A stretch of DNA of 59,070 bases from Streptomyces wuyuanensis (GCF_900103455.1 NZ_FNHI01000034.1:1-59070); one strand, 5' to 3'; counted from the stretch's first letter, positions 15,569 through 26,238 are shown. Notes: generated from the letters alone by a model not told the origin. Translations and numbers: made by a program.

Positions 15569-18500
15569 CGGTCACCTGAACGGGAACGTCCATCGCAGCG
15601 GACTCCATTGAGGGCACCGACGCGGTGGCAACGACCGTTCCCACAGCGTCAGTGGCCGTGCGGCTGAAGTGCCACAAGAAGCCGTCGTCGGCGACCTTCT
15701 CCACCCACAGGGCCCACGAGGACTCCTTGCCGTCCGGAGTGGCCTGGCCGAAGACGTGTGCTTTGGCCCCGACCGGCAGGGCGGCGAACTTCGCGCCGTC
15801 CAGTCGGACGCCGGCAGTCACCGTGAACGAGCCGGTCTCGTCGATGACGGGTCCGGTGGTGGACAGGTAGCCGGAGGTTCCGTTCAGTCGTACCTCGCCC
15901 TGCGCCGGGTCAGCGGTCGCCCCACTGCCCTGGATGTTCATGGCCGGGGCGTAGGGGGTGCGGCCGGGGATCTTTCCACCGGCGGCGTCAGAAGCGTCCC
16001 AATAGGCGACGAGCTCAGCCGCCGGTGCCGCGTCCGCATCCTGAAGCCGGTTCTCCAGACGTACCTCGTCTTCGCTCAGCGCCCGCTGCCACACCACAAG
16101 CTCATCGATGCCGCCCAGGAAGTACTCGCCGGCCTTCGAGGCACCCACGGTCATACCCGCTGCGGACGTCCACGGCGTGTAAGCCGGATTCGCGGTCGCG
16201 AGGGTGATGGGCGTGCCCTGCGGACGACCGTTGACAAGGAGCTGAATGGTGTCGTTGCTCTTGTCCGTGTCGTTCTTCGTATCGAACACGCCGGTCAAGT
16301 GCGTCCACACGTTCAGCGGCGGATTCGGCACGTCGGCCAAGGCGCTTACATATGCAGGGGTCGACGAATCAGCGACAGCCTTGTTGAACACCCACTTCTT
16401 CGTCGAGGCGGAGTAGAACAGGTTGAACGCGGCGGATGTGCTCGTGCCTGGCGCTGAAGCCACCACCCGTGTCTTGGCCCCGTCTTTCAGCAGCACCCAT
16501 GCGGAGACGGTGAAGGAGTCCTTGGTGTTGAGGGGAGGCTCAGCCGTTGAGGCGTAGCCGATGTGTTTGGCCGGATCGGTCACGTCCTCGTTCAGGCGGA
16601 GCGAGTGGTCACCGATGCCGCGGCGGCCGCGTTCCGACCAGGTCGCCGCCGTACCGGCCTGCTGATGCAGTGTGATCTCGTGCCGGGTCGGGCCCTCCGT
16701 GGCTGTGTCAGCGGCTTTGGTGCCGGTTGCCTCGCCGAAGTGCCAGCGACCCACGGCATTCGCGCCCGGCTTGACCTTGAAGTGAAACTCTGCAGGAGTC
16801 CCTGTCCGCGGGAGGCTGTTCACGACGTCGACGGCCTCAACGATCAACACCTGGGTGCCGGCCGTGGTCGGTACCGGTTTGATCGTCACACTGCCGTCGG
16901 CGGCGAGTTCGCTCTCGATGGTCGTGTCGTCGGCGGACTGCGTCAACAGGCGCCAGCGGTAACTGCTGATGTCCTTGTCCGCCGTATTCGGCTTGATCGT
17001 GAAGGAGCCCTGTTCACCAGGTCCGCCCTTGGACTCACAAAGGTCGGCCGTGCACTGCGTGTAAGGGCCGTTGGAGGTGATCTGCGGCTCCTTGGGAGCC
17101 GTTGCATCGATCTTGAAGTAGCACCAGCGCTTGTAACCGGAGGAGATCGCCGTCGTGACACCCTCGTACGTCCAGAACGTCTGCACCAGCGACCTCACCC
17201 GGTACAGGGCCCCGTCCACACCGTTGGCCAGGCGCTGCTTGGCGAGTGCGTCGTCCACGATGTAACCGGTGGACGGCACGTTGAACTGAACAGGCGGATC
17301 CGCTGTCCAAGTACCGCCGGGCAGCTTCCGCTCGACCCAGTAGTGCACCCGCAGCGACCCGCGCTCCTCATCATTCGCAGGCTGCACAGCGGTCTGCGCG
17401 CGCGCCTGCAGCATCGGGTCGGAGCGCGTGGCGATGATGGGGGTGGCGTCCGAGGTCGAGCAGCGCTCAACGGTTCCGTTGCCCGGGATGACACCGTCAT
17501 TGGACACTAGGCCGGGCTTGATGACGTAGACGACCTTGAGTTCGGCGTTCTCCTTGAACCGCTTCCACGCGTCCGCGTTACCCTCGTCCTTCGCCCGCAA
17601 CATGAGGGTGAGGCGCGAGAAGTTGCCGTCGGCGAAGGAGCGGACCGTCTTGGTGAGGTTCTCGTCCGTCTCACTGGCGCTGTCGTTGAACTCGATCCAC
17701 TTGTCGGGCTGCTCCGGTGAGCAGTGGTCACCACGGCCTGCAGAGACCTGCCGGTCCCCCATCAGATCCAGTTGCGCCGGTCCGGGCCAACGAGTCGCAC
17801 TCGAAATGTTGTTCGTGCGCCAGAGGTCCACCCAGTGCGCAGAGCAGGAAAACGACCACGTCTCATATGCGCGGAAAGTCGCATCGATCACGTACTTGCC
17901 GACCAGCTTGCTCGGCGAGAACTCGAAGTACATCCGGTTGGTGTGGTCGGCGTCGCAGTAGTACGGCCCGACCCGGTAGCAGCGGCCGACGCCCAAGTCG
18001 CCGCTGAAGTCGTAGAAGGTGTCACCGTCCGAGGACAACACTGTCCGCTCCGAGACACCGAGGCCCATAGACGGGTCGATGTAGACGGGGTACACCGTGC
18101 CCTCGCCGCGCAGCACGTCCAAGTCCGGCTTGACGGCGATCTCGCCGTCGCTGACGTGCACCGGAAGGACCGCGCTGACATCGCCCTTGTCCGGCGCCGC
18201 CGCCTCGGAGGCCTCGCTCGCAGCGGGTTCGCCCGTGTTCGCAGAGGAGGTGTTGCGCATCAGCTGGGTCCGGGCACCGGTCTCGTCGGCGTCGCCGGCC
18301 GAGTCCCACATCAGGCCGGCCGGGCCCTTGAAGACCGTGTTGCCGTCCTCGTCGATGGCCCGCAGGCCGCCGCCGGCCCCGGGGGCGACGGTGAGCCCGT
18401 CGCCCCGTGCGGTGAGGGCCACCTCGTTGAGCTCGGGGTTGGCCGCCGCCTCGGCGGTCTTGACGACCAGTACCTCGCGATAGCCCTCGGCAGTCGCCGT

Positions 18501-19019
18501 CAGCTGCAGGTCGACGCCTTTGAAGACTTCCGGGTAGGTGGCTGTGGGCCCCTCGAGCGTCGGCTGCGGCAACTGATCGGGCCAGCCCAGGGTCACCGAA
18601 CCCTGAGGCGCGGCCAGACGGATCATGTCCTTGCCGGTACCGTCGCCGGAGAACGAGAGGTCGACCACGGCCGCCTTCGGGCCCACGGTCCCGTCCGGGC
18701 GGCGCTCAAGGGTCACATCCACATCACGCCATGAACCGTCATCAGCCTTGACCCGCTGAGGAGTCGTCGACTGCGTCAACGTGAACGTGCCGTCCGGATT
18801 CGCCTCAGTCCTGGTGTACTCGGAACGCTCCGAGACCACCTCCACGGGCTCACCCGTCTCAGCCGCCAGCGCCGACGCACTCTGCGCCGACATCGGCGCT
18901 GCCGCTGGTTGCTGCGCTGAAGCCTGACCGGCCAACGGCTGAAGCACCGAGGCCATGATCGCTGCGGCAGTGACCGCCACGGTTCTGCGGCGCCCCCGAC
19001 GCCACACCCAACCCCTCAC
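15569..19019 (-). pseudogene. Secreted LamG-domain protein, partner of the RHS toxin (split by IS21)
   Basis: About 1150 native residues from the start at 19019 to the IS21 boundary. The N-terminus is a signal peptide (GWVWRRGRRRTVAVTAAA, hydrophobic to QPLAGQASAQ). Next come a bacterial surface-protein N-terminal region (YTRTEANPDGTFTLTQSTT), a middle region with Cys pairs (RCYRVGPYYC), and LamG jellyroll domains in the last third (KDSFTVSAWVLLKDG, AGEYFLGGIDELVVWQRAL; a second begins TGSFTVTAGVRLDG). The frame continues a further 44 codons into IS21 before stopping, so any product has a foreign tail. The true end is at 12110-12377. Gene order LamG then RHS suggests a secreted partner; that is inference. 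Confidence 0.85.
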
Positions 19020-19339
19020 AAACCCACCCCAGGTCTTACATGATCCTTACACAGACCGACCAAATATGATCGTCCGCATTCCGAACGTCAACCCCCTCAG
19101 GGTCACATCCTGCACAATGCTGCACTAATTCAATCTGATTCGAAGTATTTGTTCCGGATTCGGGATGCCTACGGACGTCCGGTGAACAGTCCCCCGGGCC
19201 GGCGGCGGCTTGCAGGGGTTGATCGAGGCCCGATCTGCTGCCCTGATCCCAAACCGCGATGGCGCGCGGGCTGTCGGCATCCTGAGCCATCGTCATGGAA
19301 GGGTCGCCGGTGAGCATCACCAGCTCGGAGACGGGCTGG
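19020..19339. other. Promoter region of the LamG gene; no gene seen
   Basis: This stretch upstream of the LamG start is locally A/T-richer (around 19040-19150), as expected of a promoter for the LamG-RHS operon. I find no convincing ORF, repeat or RNA gene. Confidence 0.4.
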
Positions 19340-19552
19340 AAACTCAGGTAGCATCCCGGTCACCTGCATCAGCGTCCCGCCTGAGCGGGAGACCAACCTG
19401 TACTGGTCGCTGCCCCTCCCCGATTTCCTGGGCCTGAACCACACCCTCAACACCGCCGACCGCACCCGCCAGTCGGCCCACATGAACAAGCCCGTCGCCC
19501 ATGTCATGCCCACGTCCGGATCCGCCTACGGCGAGGACTGGCCAGTCTCCAG
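19340..19552 (+). pseudogene. Coding-like remnant of unknown family
   Basis: One plus frame shows strong third-position GC and natural-looking protein (ERETNLYWSLPLPDFLGL, NHTLNTADRTRQSAHMNK, VAHVMPTSGSAYGEDW) but has no plausible start and runs into a different frame context near 19553. I take it as a piece of a former gene stranded beside IS debris. I do not recognise the family. Confidence 0.35.
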
Positions 19553-19669
19553 TTGTAGTTCGCTGTCTCTGCTGGTCAGAAGCGCCTTCTCGAGTCTGTT
19601 CGGCTGCTGTGGCGTCAGGTGCCGGAAGTGGGAGTGGTATCTGCCGAGATCCTGGAGGAGGGCAGGGAC

Positions 19670-19872
19670 CACTGCGAGGCGGTGAAGATGCCCGACGACC
19701 GCGACTTCGCGGCCAAGGGCGACCTCGCCAAAGCCGGGATCCAGCGGCTCCTGGCGTCTCCACTGCCCATCACCGGGGAAACTGTGGACTCGGTTTATGG
19801 TCAGGAATGGCGGCTGCGTCGCATGCTGGAGGAAGCTGGCGTAGACTACGGCTTGGCCGTCCCGAAGCTCCA
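19670..19872 (+). pseudogene. IS701-family transposase relic
   Basis: The frame contains DDRDFAAKGDLAKAG, then VDSVYGQEWRLRRMLEEAGV and DYGLAVPK, which matches the central catalytic region of IS701-type transposases (the typical motif is an Asp-x-x-YG segment followed by a conserved LAVP). Both ends are missing; sequence after LAVPKLQ no longer resembles the family. Confidence 0.65.
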
Positions 19873-20043
19873 GCCCGTCCCCGCGCTGGGCCGGATCGGC
19901 CTCTTCACAGGCGCCGAAGCAGAGATCAGGTGGGGACCGTTCGGCATCCTCGATTCGCGCGTGCGAGCACGGCCCTGGGCTGGCACACTCCCCCCGTCTG
20001 ACCTGGTGCTCCATACCGGGTCCGCCATACCAGGGGTGGGACA

Positions 20044-20553
20044 TTGACCGAACTCAGATACTCCACAGCCATCGCCGCCACGATCGCAACGCTGCTGCTC
20101 ACCGGCTGCGCAGGCTCAAGCGGGGCAACACCGCCGACAGCCTCCGCGACAGCATCCCCGCAGTCGGCCGCGAAGGCATCACCAACCGGCGCCCACAAGT
20201 CCCTGGAGCAGGTCCTGCGCGATATCCACGACGCCGCCCAAGGCGTCGGCGAAGACCGCATGCGCGTCCTGAGCGACGAGAAGACCGTCACCGACAAACT
20301 CCCGCACTGCAACGCCCACGGCCTGATCATGACCCTCACGGCCCCTGGCCGACCGGAGATACTCCGCCTCACCGACCGCTTGCAGAAACGGGGTTGGAAA
20401 GCCGACGGCCCCGTGACGGACCTCGCCGACCTCAGGTACGCCACATGGGGCATCATGCTCCGTGCCCGCCCGGTGCCCAAGGAACTCACCGCCAAAGCGG
20501 CCCCCCACAAAGGCATGATCCAAGTCTCAGTCATCGGGAACTGCACCAAGTGA
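20044..20553 (+). CDS. Putative secreted lipoprotein
   Basis: A 169-aa protein with a lipoprotein signal: short N-region, hydrophobic AIAATIATLLLTGCAG with lipobox LTGC (Cys about residue 22), then a Ser/Thr/Ala-rich linker (ATASPQSAAKASPTGA). The mature domain of about 110 residues contains two Cys (LPHCNAHGLIM and IGNCTK near the end), which could form a disulfide outside the cell. The start is TTG 20044 with GGGGTGGG upstream. It would be anchored to the outer face of the membrane. I do not recognise the mature domain. It lies 115 bp before the nuclease gene on the same strand. Confidence 0.75.
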   Translation: MTELRYSTAIAATIATLLLTGCAGSSGATPPTASATASPQSAAKASPTGAHKSLEQVLRDIHDAAQGVGEDRMRVLSDEKTVTDKLPHCNAHGLIMTLTAPGRPEILRLTDRLQKRGWKADGPVTDLADLRYATWGIMLRARPVPKELTAKAAPHKGMIQVSVIGNCTK

Positions 20554-20668
20554 CAGGTGCCGGCGTACACGCGAACGCACCCAGTCAGGTACGCGGACCA
20601 CAGGTGGAGTGTCGGCACCGGGTGGGACCATCGTGCCTGGGTGAGGACTGCGGCGGAAGGGGGCGGGT

Positions 20669-22321
20669 GTGGAGCGGGAGCGGGTCGGCCAGCCCGGATT
20701 CGACCGGATCGTCGAGGCGCTGGTGCACCGGATGTACGACGCATCCGCGCACGTGGAGGTGGTCAACGGGCGCGGCGGGGATGACGGGATCGACATCAAG
20801 GTCACCAACGGATCCAGGATGCGGATCTTCCAGTTGAAGTACTATCTGGACGGTTTTCCGACTGCGTCGTTCAAGGGGCGGCGCAAGTCGATCAAGGGGT
20901 CATTCGCCCGGGCCACGAAGCACAGGCCGTGGGAGTGGATCCTGGTCGCTCCGTCCACCCTGACGACGGCGGAGCGGAAGTTCGTGACCTCTCTGGCCGC
21001 CGGGCAGTCAGTGCGGATACAGGTGTGGGACCGGGCCCAGCTGGACGGTCTGATGGCCACTCACGCGGACCTGGATCAGCTCTATGAGACGGCCAAGGTC
21101 TACCGGCAGGAGCGTGCGCTGCTGATGGGCGGCACGCGCGACGTGCGCGCCCGGGTCGCAGCACTGGGCCGGCAGGTCGACGGACTGGACGACCACTGGA
21201 CGGTGGACTTCGCCCGGCAGGGCGAGACGGTGGTGCACACGTTGCGGGGCAAGCACCCGCGGGCCCACCAGGTCTCGCCCGTGGAGATCTCGCTGACCGG
21301 GAACGGCCCCCTGGCGCCCGAGCTCGCCAAGGCCGTGCGGCGCAGCCTGGGCTTCGGACTGCCCGAGGAAGTGGTGCTGCCGCGCGGGGCGGTGGAAAGC
21401 TTGACGGTCTCCGGGCCCGAGTGGCTGACCGCCTCCCACCAGGACGTCGAGGTGCCGTGGCGGCCGGCCGAAATGGCCCCAGGGGCCGAGACGGAAGTGG
21501 AGGTGGTCTTCCTCGACGGCCGTCAGGTCACCGCCTCCTACCCGGGCACGCTGCGCCACCTGGGACGCGGCAGCATCGGCCGCTCCGTCGACGTGGAACT
21601 GGCCGGCGGCTGCATGCAGCTGATGATCCCCGACCATGCGGATGCCCCGGCTTCGCTGCGCTTCACCTTCTCCCTGGAGGGGCTTGAGCCGGCTGCCGCT
21701 CTGCGCCTGCTGCGCATCCACCAGCGCATCGTGGCCGGCGGCGCCTTCCACGTCCGTGCGCGCGCAGGCGTCATCAGCGGTGGCGACCTGCCGGCCAAGC
21801 CCGAAGCAGCGCGTAAGGAAGCCGCGGAGTTGCGCCGCTACCTCGAGGACCTCGAAGTGGTCCAGCGCCACTGCGAGCAGTACTTCCCCATACCCGCCGA
21901 GCTCGCCCCGGTCGACCGGATCACCCTGCGCGCAGCGCGCCTCCTCATCGACGGACACTGCGTGATCTCCCCGTTCATGCCCTCAGCACGCTTCATCCTC
22001 AACGGCCAGGACTCCCCCGTCCTGCGGGCCCTGCTCAGCGGTGAACCCCACGCCGTGCGAGTCGAGTGCGAGGAGTTCGCCATCACGCTCGCCGGGCGGC
22101 GCCTGGACCTGGGCCCCGTGCTCTTCTTCCACCCCCGCGTGACCGCCGACGACGCCCAGCAGGCCCTCGCCGCCCTCGACAGCGGGCACGGCGACGGCCA
22201 GGTCGTCACCGTGCGACCCGCCAACAAAGAACACTTCCGGCTCCAACTGCAATCCGCCACCACCCGCGACGAACCCGTCCCCGCACCGCTCGCACTGCCC
22301 GGCTTCCCCGAACCCCGCTGA
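20669..22321 (+). CDS. PD-(D/E)XK nuclease-fold protein (Mrr-like N-terminus)
   Basis: A 550-aa protein starting at GTG 20669. Residues about 8-60 resemble a restriction-endonuclease-like fold: GFDRIVEALVHRMYDAS with an acidic helix, then GRGGDDGIDIKV (Asp) and FQLKYYLDG as a Q-x-K version of the (D/E)xK motif. That order is typical of Mrr/type IV and defence-associated nucleases. The following ~480 residues are acidic and alpha/beta rich, with no recognised domain (VEISLTGNGPLAPELAK, LRFTFSLEGLEPAAALRLL); they may be a sensor or specificity module. No methylase or ATPase neighbour is present. It could be a stand-alone defence effector. The nuclease fold is a motif-based inference. Confidence 0.65.
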   Translation: MERERVGQPGFDRIVEALVHRMYDASAHVEVVNGRGGDDGIDIKVTNGSRMRIFQLKYYLDGFPTASFKGRRKSIKGSFARATKHRPWEWILVAPSTLTTAERKFVTSLAAGQSVRIQVWDRAQLDGLMATHADLDQLYETAKVYRQERALLMGGTRDVRARVAALGRQVDGLDDHWTVDFARQGETVVHTLRGKHPRAHQVSPVEISLTGNGPLAPELAKAVRRSLGFGLPEEVVLPRGAVESLTVSGPEWLTASHQDVEVPWRPAEMAPGAETEVEVVFLDGRQVTASYPGTLRHLGRGSIGRSVDVELAGGCMQLMIPDHADAPASLRFTFSLEGLEPAAALRLLRIHQRIVAGGAFHVRARAGVISGGDLPAKPEAARKEAAELRRYLEDLEVVQRHCEQYFPIPAELAPVDRITLRAARLLIDGHCVISPFMPSARFILNGQDSPVLRALLSGEPHAVRVECEEFAITLAGRRLDLGPVLFFHPRVTADDAQQALAALDSGHGDGQVVTVRPANKEHFRLQLQSATTRDEPVPAPLALPGFPEPR

Positions 22322-22720
22322 CGTCCCAGGGCTGCGCGGCGACATTTGCTCCCAAGCGCTGAGGCAGGCCGCGCGGCGGGCTGTTCCGGGCAAGTCCGGC
22401 GCGCACGGTCAACACTGTTCGCTAAACCAGCCGGCTGAACAGAACCATGAGCTGGCCGCCAGGGCCTGGTAAGCAGCCGTCTGCCGTTGCGGGATCCGGC
22501 GAAGGGGGCGGTGATCTCTTTTCACGCTTGGAGCAGGGATGCGTCGTCCTCGCAGGATGGGGACGCCAGCCGAACGGCGACGAACGCGTCGAACTCACCG
22601 CCCGCCTCCCCCTGGAGGCCGCACGCATAACTGGGTGGTGCTGCGCCACCGTTTCGTAGCAGCAGCGCCACCGAACAGCGCCGTAGGATAATGACGTATC
22701 CATGAGGGAATCGGCTGGTT
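22322..22720. other. Intergenic region with one weak coding-like stretch
   Basis: Between the nuclease and LuxR genes. A short plus-strand frame around 22510-22640 (RLEQGCVVLAGWGRQPNGD) has high third-position GC but no clear start or homology, so it may be a gene remnant. The last ~60 bp before 22721 are A/T-richer (TAGGATAATGACG) and may hold the promoter of the LuxR gene. Confidence 0.3.
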
Positions 22721-25690
22721 GTGCAGGGAAGGTCGCGCAGGAGCAACCACTGGGGAACGATCACGCGGGACGTGGCGGGGAATGGAGACGCGCTGGTACC
22801 GGCCTTGGAGGAGACGGCGACAACGCTGGTCGGCAGAGCTGACGAGCTGAGACGGCTCAGCTCGGTGATCGGCAGTCTAGGTCAGGACGGTGTTCCCTCA
22901 GTCGTGGACATCGCCGCAGACGCCGGTATGGGGAAGAGTCGGCTGCTGAGCGAGCTCTGTGCGTGGGCGCGGCGGGGCAGGTTGACCGTGCTGCGCGGCA
23001 GGGCCACGGAGTACGAGCAGCACACTCCCTTCCAGACGTTCACCGACGCGTTCGCCGACCTCGATCATGCTTTTCTCGGCCCGGATGCCGTGCCCGGGGC
23101 TGCGGAACCGGTGCTGCGCGGAGCCGACAGTGTGCAGGGCTCGGCGTGGGGTTCGGCCCGCGACCGGTTTGGCCTCTACAGGGCCGTCGCAGAAGTGCTG
23201 ACCAGGCTCGGGGAGCGCAGCGGGGTGGTGATGGCCCTGGACGACCTGCACTGGGCGGATCCGGCGTCTTTGGAACTGTTGGACCATCTGATCCGTCACC
23301 CGGTGGGCGGCCGGGTGCTTCTGGTCGTGGCCCGACGACAACGGCAGACGCCGCACTCCCTTGCCGCCGCTCTGACCCGCGGCATCGACAGTGGGTCCGT
23401 ACTTCGCATGGCGCTGCGACCGTTGCCCGAGCAGGCGTCGATCGAGGCGCTCGCCCCCGACCTGCCGCCCGGCGACGCGAAGGAGATCTATGAATCCAGC
23501 GAGGGTAACCCGCTGTACCTCCACTGCCTTCTGCACGCCTATCGTCATGGCGCGCCGTCGCGCGGCACCACCGTCCGGACCCACGACAACGCCTCGTCCG
23601 GAGTGCCGAGCGGACTGGGGTCCCTGCTCCTGGACGAGCTAACCGCGCTGACCACGACGCAGCGCCGTACCGTCGAAGCGGTGGCGGTCCTCGGCGACCA
23701 TGCCACGCCGGTAATGCTGAACGTGACGACCGGACACACCACGCCCGAGGAACTCGACGACTGCGTCAGTGCACTGGCGCGGCGCGATCTGCTGCGCAAG
23801 GGGGCCGACGGCCGGTGGGCACTGCGCCACCCGCTGCTGCGGGCGATGGTGTACGAGAACACCGCCGAACCACGCCGCACCGAGATCCACCGCAGCGCAG
23901 CGGAGGAACTGGCCCGCGCAGGTGCCTCCGCCGCCGAGCGCGCTCATCACGTCGAGCGGTCGCTGGTCGGCTGGGATCCCGAATCGGCGGCCGTGCTGAG
24001 CGAGGCGGCCGCCCAGTTCGCCCACACGGCGCCCGCGACGGCCGCTCATCTGCTGGACGTCGTCCTGAGACTCATGCCTCAGACGCCCGCTTGCGCACAG
24101 CAGCGTAGAGAGTTGACACTGGCGCGCGCCAGAGCACTCGGTGTGGGCGGAAGCCTGCGGGAAAGCCGTGACCTGCTCCACACCCTGATCAGTAGTCCCG
24201 GGCGGAACGACGCATCGCTCTACAGCGATGCGATAGCGCTCTGCGCCATGATGGAACGCCATCTCGGACACTCCCCGGAAGCGACAGCCCTGCTTCAGCG
24301 GGAACTGACCCGCAGTCCCGGCCCTGAGCCCCGCCAGGCGGTCTCCTTAGGACTCGCGCTGGGCATGGCCGCCCTGAACACCGTCTCCTATCCCGACGTA
24401 CGTGACGAGATCGAGCGAACACTCGCGGTGGCTCGCTCAAACGGCGACCTCATGGGAGAGATGGGGGCCTTGGCGCTGGGGTCGTTGGGAGAGGCGTACG
24501 AAGGCGAGACTGCGGCGGCCCGCCGGTTCGCCGATCTCGCCGCCAGCCTCGCAGACGGACTCACCGACCCCAACCTCACGGAACTGTGCGAGTCGCTGGT
24601 GTGGCTCGCCTGGGCGGAAGCCCTGCTCGAGCGCTATGCCGACGCGGAGCGGCATGCCGAACGGGGTCTGGACATCGCCCGCCGCAGCGGTCAGGTCCAC
24701 GTCCTGCCCCACCTGCTGAGCAGCAAGGCCTTCGTGCACCTCAGCACCTGTCGGATGCCGTCCGCCCTGGAGTCTGCCGAGGAAGCGGAATCCATCGCAC
24801 GAGCCATCGGCAGCAGTGATCTCCTGACCTTCACGCTGTGCTTCAAGGCGCTGATCCTGCTCGTCCGCCGCCCCCTGGGCGACACCAGCGCCCTGGCGAC
24901 CGCCGAGGAAGCCGTGGCCGCGGCCGGAACAAGCAGGCACTGGTGGGCATCGCTGGCCGGGTGCATGCTCGGCCACACGGCGCTCGTGAGCGGCGACCCG
25001 AACCGGGCGCGGGAAGCGATCATGAAAGCGGGGGGTCCCGAACTGCTCAGGCTGCAACCCTCCATACGCCCCGGTCAACTAGACACCCTCGTCAGCACCG
25101 CCCTCGCGGTCGGCGACGTCGAACAGGCCGCGAGGTGGGCCGCACGAGCCGTTGAGGAAGCCGACCGAATGGGTCTCCACGGTCAGCGCGGGGCGGCTCT
25201 GCGCGCCGAGGCGGCGCTCGCCCAGCACCGCGGCGACGGCCGCGCGGCCGCAGACCTCTTCGAGCGCGCCGCGCAGGCGTATGCGCCGTCCGGTGCGACG
25301 CTCTGGGAGGCTTACTCCCTGCTGCTGGCGACCGTCCAGGCGCAGGCGACAGGCGACCATCCGCGCGCCGCCGCAATGTGGGAGCGCGCCCGCCGTATCG
25401 CCGATGCAGGCGGCGCGCGCCTGCTGTCCGACCTGGCCGAGCTCGTGCACCCCCAGCTCGAGGAACCCTTGCGCACACCCACCGAGCTCGACCAACTGAC
25501 CGCACGGGAACGGGAAATCGCCGAACTCGTCGCCGAAGGACTGAGCAACCAGGCCATCGCGACGAAGCTGTACCTCAGCCGGCGTACGGTCGAAACTCAC
25601 CTGTCGGCCGTCTACCGGAAGACCTCCGTGTCCTCCCGCTCGGCGCTGGCAGGCCTCATGACGCGTGCGGCCCTCGACCGCCGCACATGA
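22721..25690 (+). CDS. Large ATP-binding LuxR (LAL) family transcriptional regulator
   Basis: A 989-aa regulator. An N-terminal AAA/NTPase region begins at LVGRADELRRLSSVIG, with a degenerate Walker A (DAGMGKSRLL) and Walker B-like VVMALDDLHWADPAS. A long alpha-helical TPR-like middle follows. The C-terminal LuxR helix-turn-helix is LTAREREIAELVAEGLSNQ and RRTVETHLSAVYRK (about residues 920-970). By family it binds DNA in response to a ligand or ATP state and often controls a secondary-metabolite or catabolic cluster. No such cluster is adjacent, so its targets are unknown. GTG 22721 is used as start; a start nearer VPALEETATTLVGR is possible. Confidence 0.9.
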   Translation: MQGRSRRSNHWGTITRDVAGNGDALVPALEETATTLVGRADELRRLSSVIGSLGQDGVPSVVDIAADAGMGKSRLLSELCAWARRGRLTVLRGRATEYEQHTPFQTFTDAFADLDHAFLGPDAVPGAAEPVLRGADSVQGSAWGSARDRFGLYRAVAEVLTRLGERSGVVMALDDLHWADPASLELLDHLIRHPVGGRVLLVVARRQRQTPHSLAAALTRGIDSGSVLRMALRPLPEQASIEALAPDLPPGDAKEIYESSEGNPLYLHCLLHAYRHGAPSRGTTVRTHDNASSGVPSGLGSLLLDELTALTTTQRRTVEAVAVLGDHATPVMLNVTTGHTTPEELDDCVSALARRDLLRKGADGRWALRHPLLRAMVYENTAEPRRTEIHRSAAEELARAGASAAERAHHVERSLVGWDPESAAVLSEAAAQFAHTAPATAAHLLDVVLRLMPQTPACAQQRRELTLARARALGVGGSLRESRDLLHTLISSPGRNDASLYSDAIALCAMMERHLGHSPEATALLQRELTRSPGPEPRQAVSLGLALGMAALNTVSYPDVRDEIERTLAVARSNGDLMGEMGALALGSLGEAYEGETAAARRFADLAASLADGLTDPNLTELCESLVWLAWAEALLERYADAERHAERGLDIARRSGQVHVLPHLLSSKAFVHLSTCRMPSALESAEEAESIARAIGSSDLLTFTLCFKALILLVRRPLGDTSALATAEEAVAAAGTSRHWWASLAGCMLGHTALVSGDPNRAREAIMKAGGPELLRLQPSIRPGQLDTLVSTALAVGDVEQAARWAARAVEEADRMGLHGQRGAALRAEAALAQHRGDGRAAADLFERAAQAYAPSGATLWEAYSLLLATVQAQATGDHPRAAAMWERARRIADAGGARLLSDLAELVHPQLEEPLRTPTELDQLTAREREIAELVAEGLSNQAIATKLYLSRRTVETHLSAVYRKTSVSSRSALAGLMTRAALDRRT

Positions 25691-25743
25691 ACAACCCACC
25701 ATGGTCGAGGTACGACACGTGGTTTGGCCGTGGCCTCCCGGGC

Positions 25744-25900
25744 TCAGGCCGTGGCCTCCTGGTAGTCGCCGAGGCAGCGGAAGACGCCCCCGGCCGCCCG
25801 GAACAGGTACATAGCGTCGGTGCAGCGGTCGGTGGACGCGTCGTAGCGCAGCCGCTCACCACGCCATGCTGCGCGTCGCCCGCCGATACGACCCACGCCA
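25744..25900 (-). pseudogene. C-terminal gene remnant, unknown family
   Basis: In one minus frame ending at TGA 25744-25746 the sequence reads GERLRYDASTDRCTDAMY and then LFRAAGGVFRCLGDYQEATA, a natural-looking protein C-terminus with high third-position GC. Upstream of about 25900 the frame loses coding character and has no start. I take it as the stump of a deleted gene. Confidence 0.4.
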
Positions 25901-26238
25901 GCCGGGCAACGGGTAAACGAGCAGGCCGACAGGCGTGACCGAGCCTACTGACGGGACAAGGCGCCGGGCCTTCATTTGGATCACGAGGCTTCGGGGCTGC
26001 GGCGCCTGCCGGCGGAGCTCCGACGGGGCTTCATGAGGGTGAACGCACACCTACGTAGTCGGATTAAGTGGATTCACCGATACGCTCGGCCGTTGCTCTG
26101 CGAAAGGGTGAAGGCGTTGTGGGGGGCGGGTGATGCCGAGGCTCTCGTCGTGTGACGCTGGAGCCGGAGCCTTCGCGCTTCCCGCCGAAGTCAATCGAGC
26201 AAGTGAAATTTCCTCAACTAGCTTCGGGGAGACGGAAT
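25901..26238. other. Intergenic region before the small secreted protein
   Basis: No convincing gene. The stretch around 26040-26080 is A/T-richer than average (GTAGTCGGATTAAGTGG) and likely holds the promoter of the 26239 gene. No repeats or RNA genes were seen. Confidence 0.35.
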
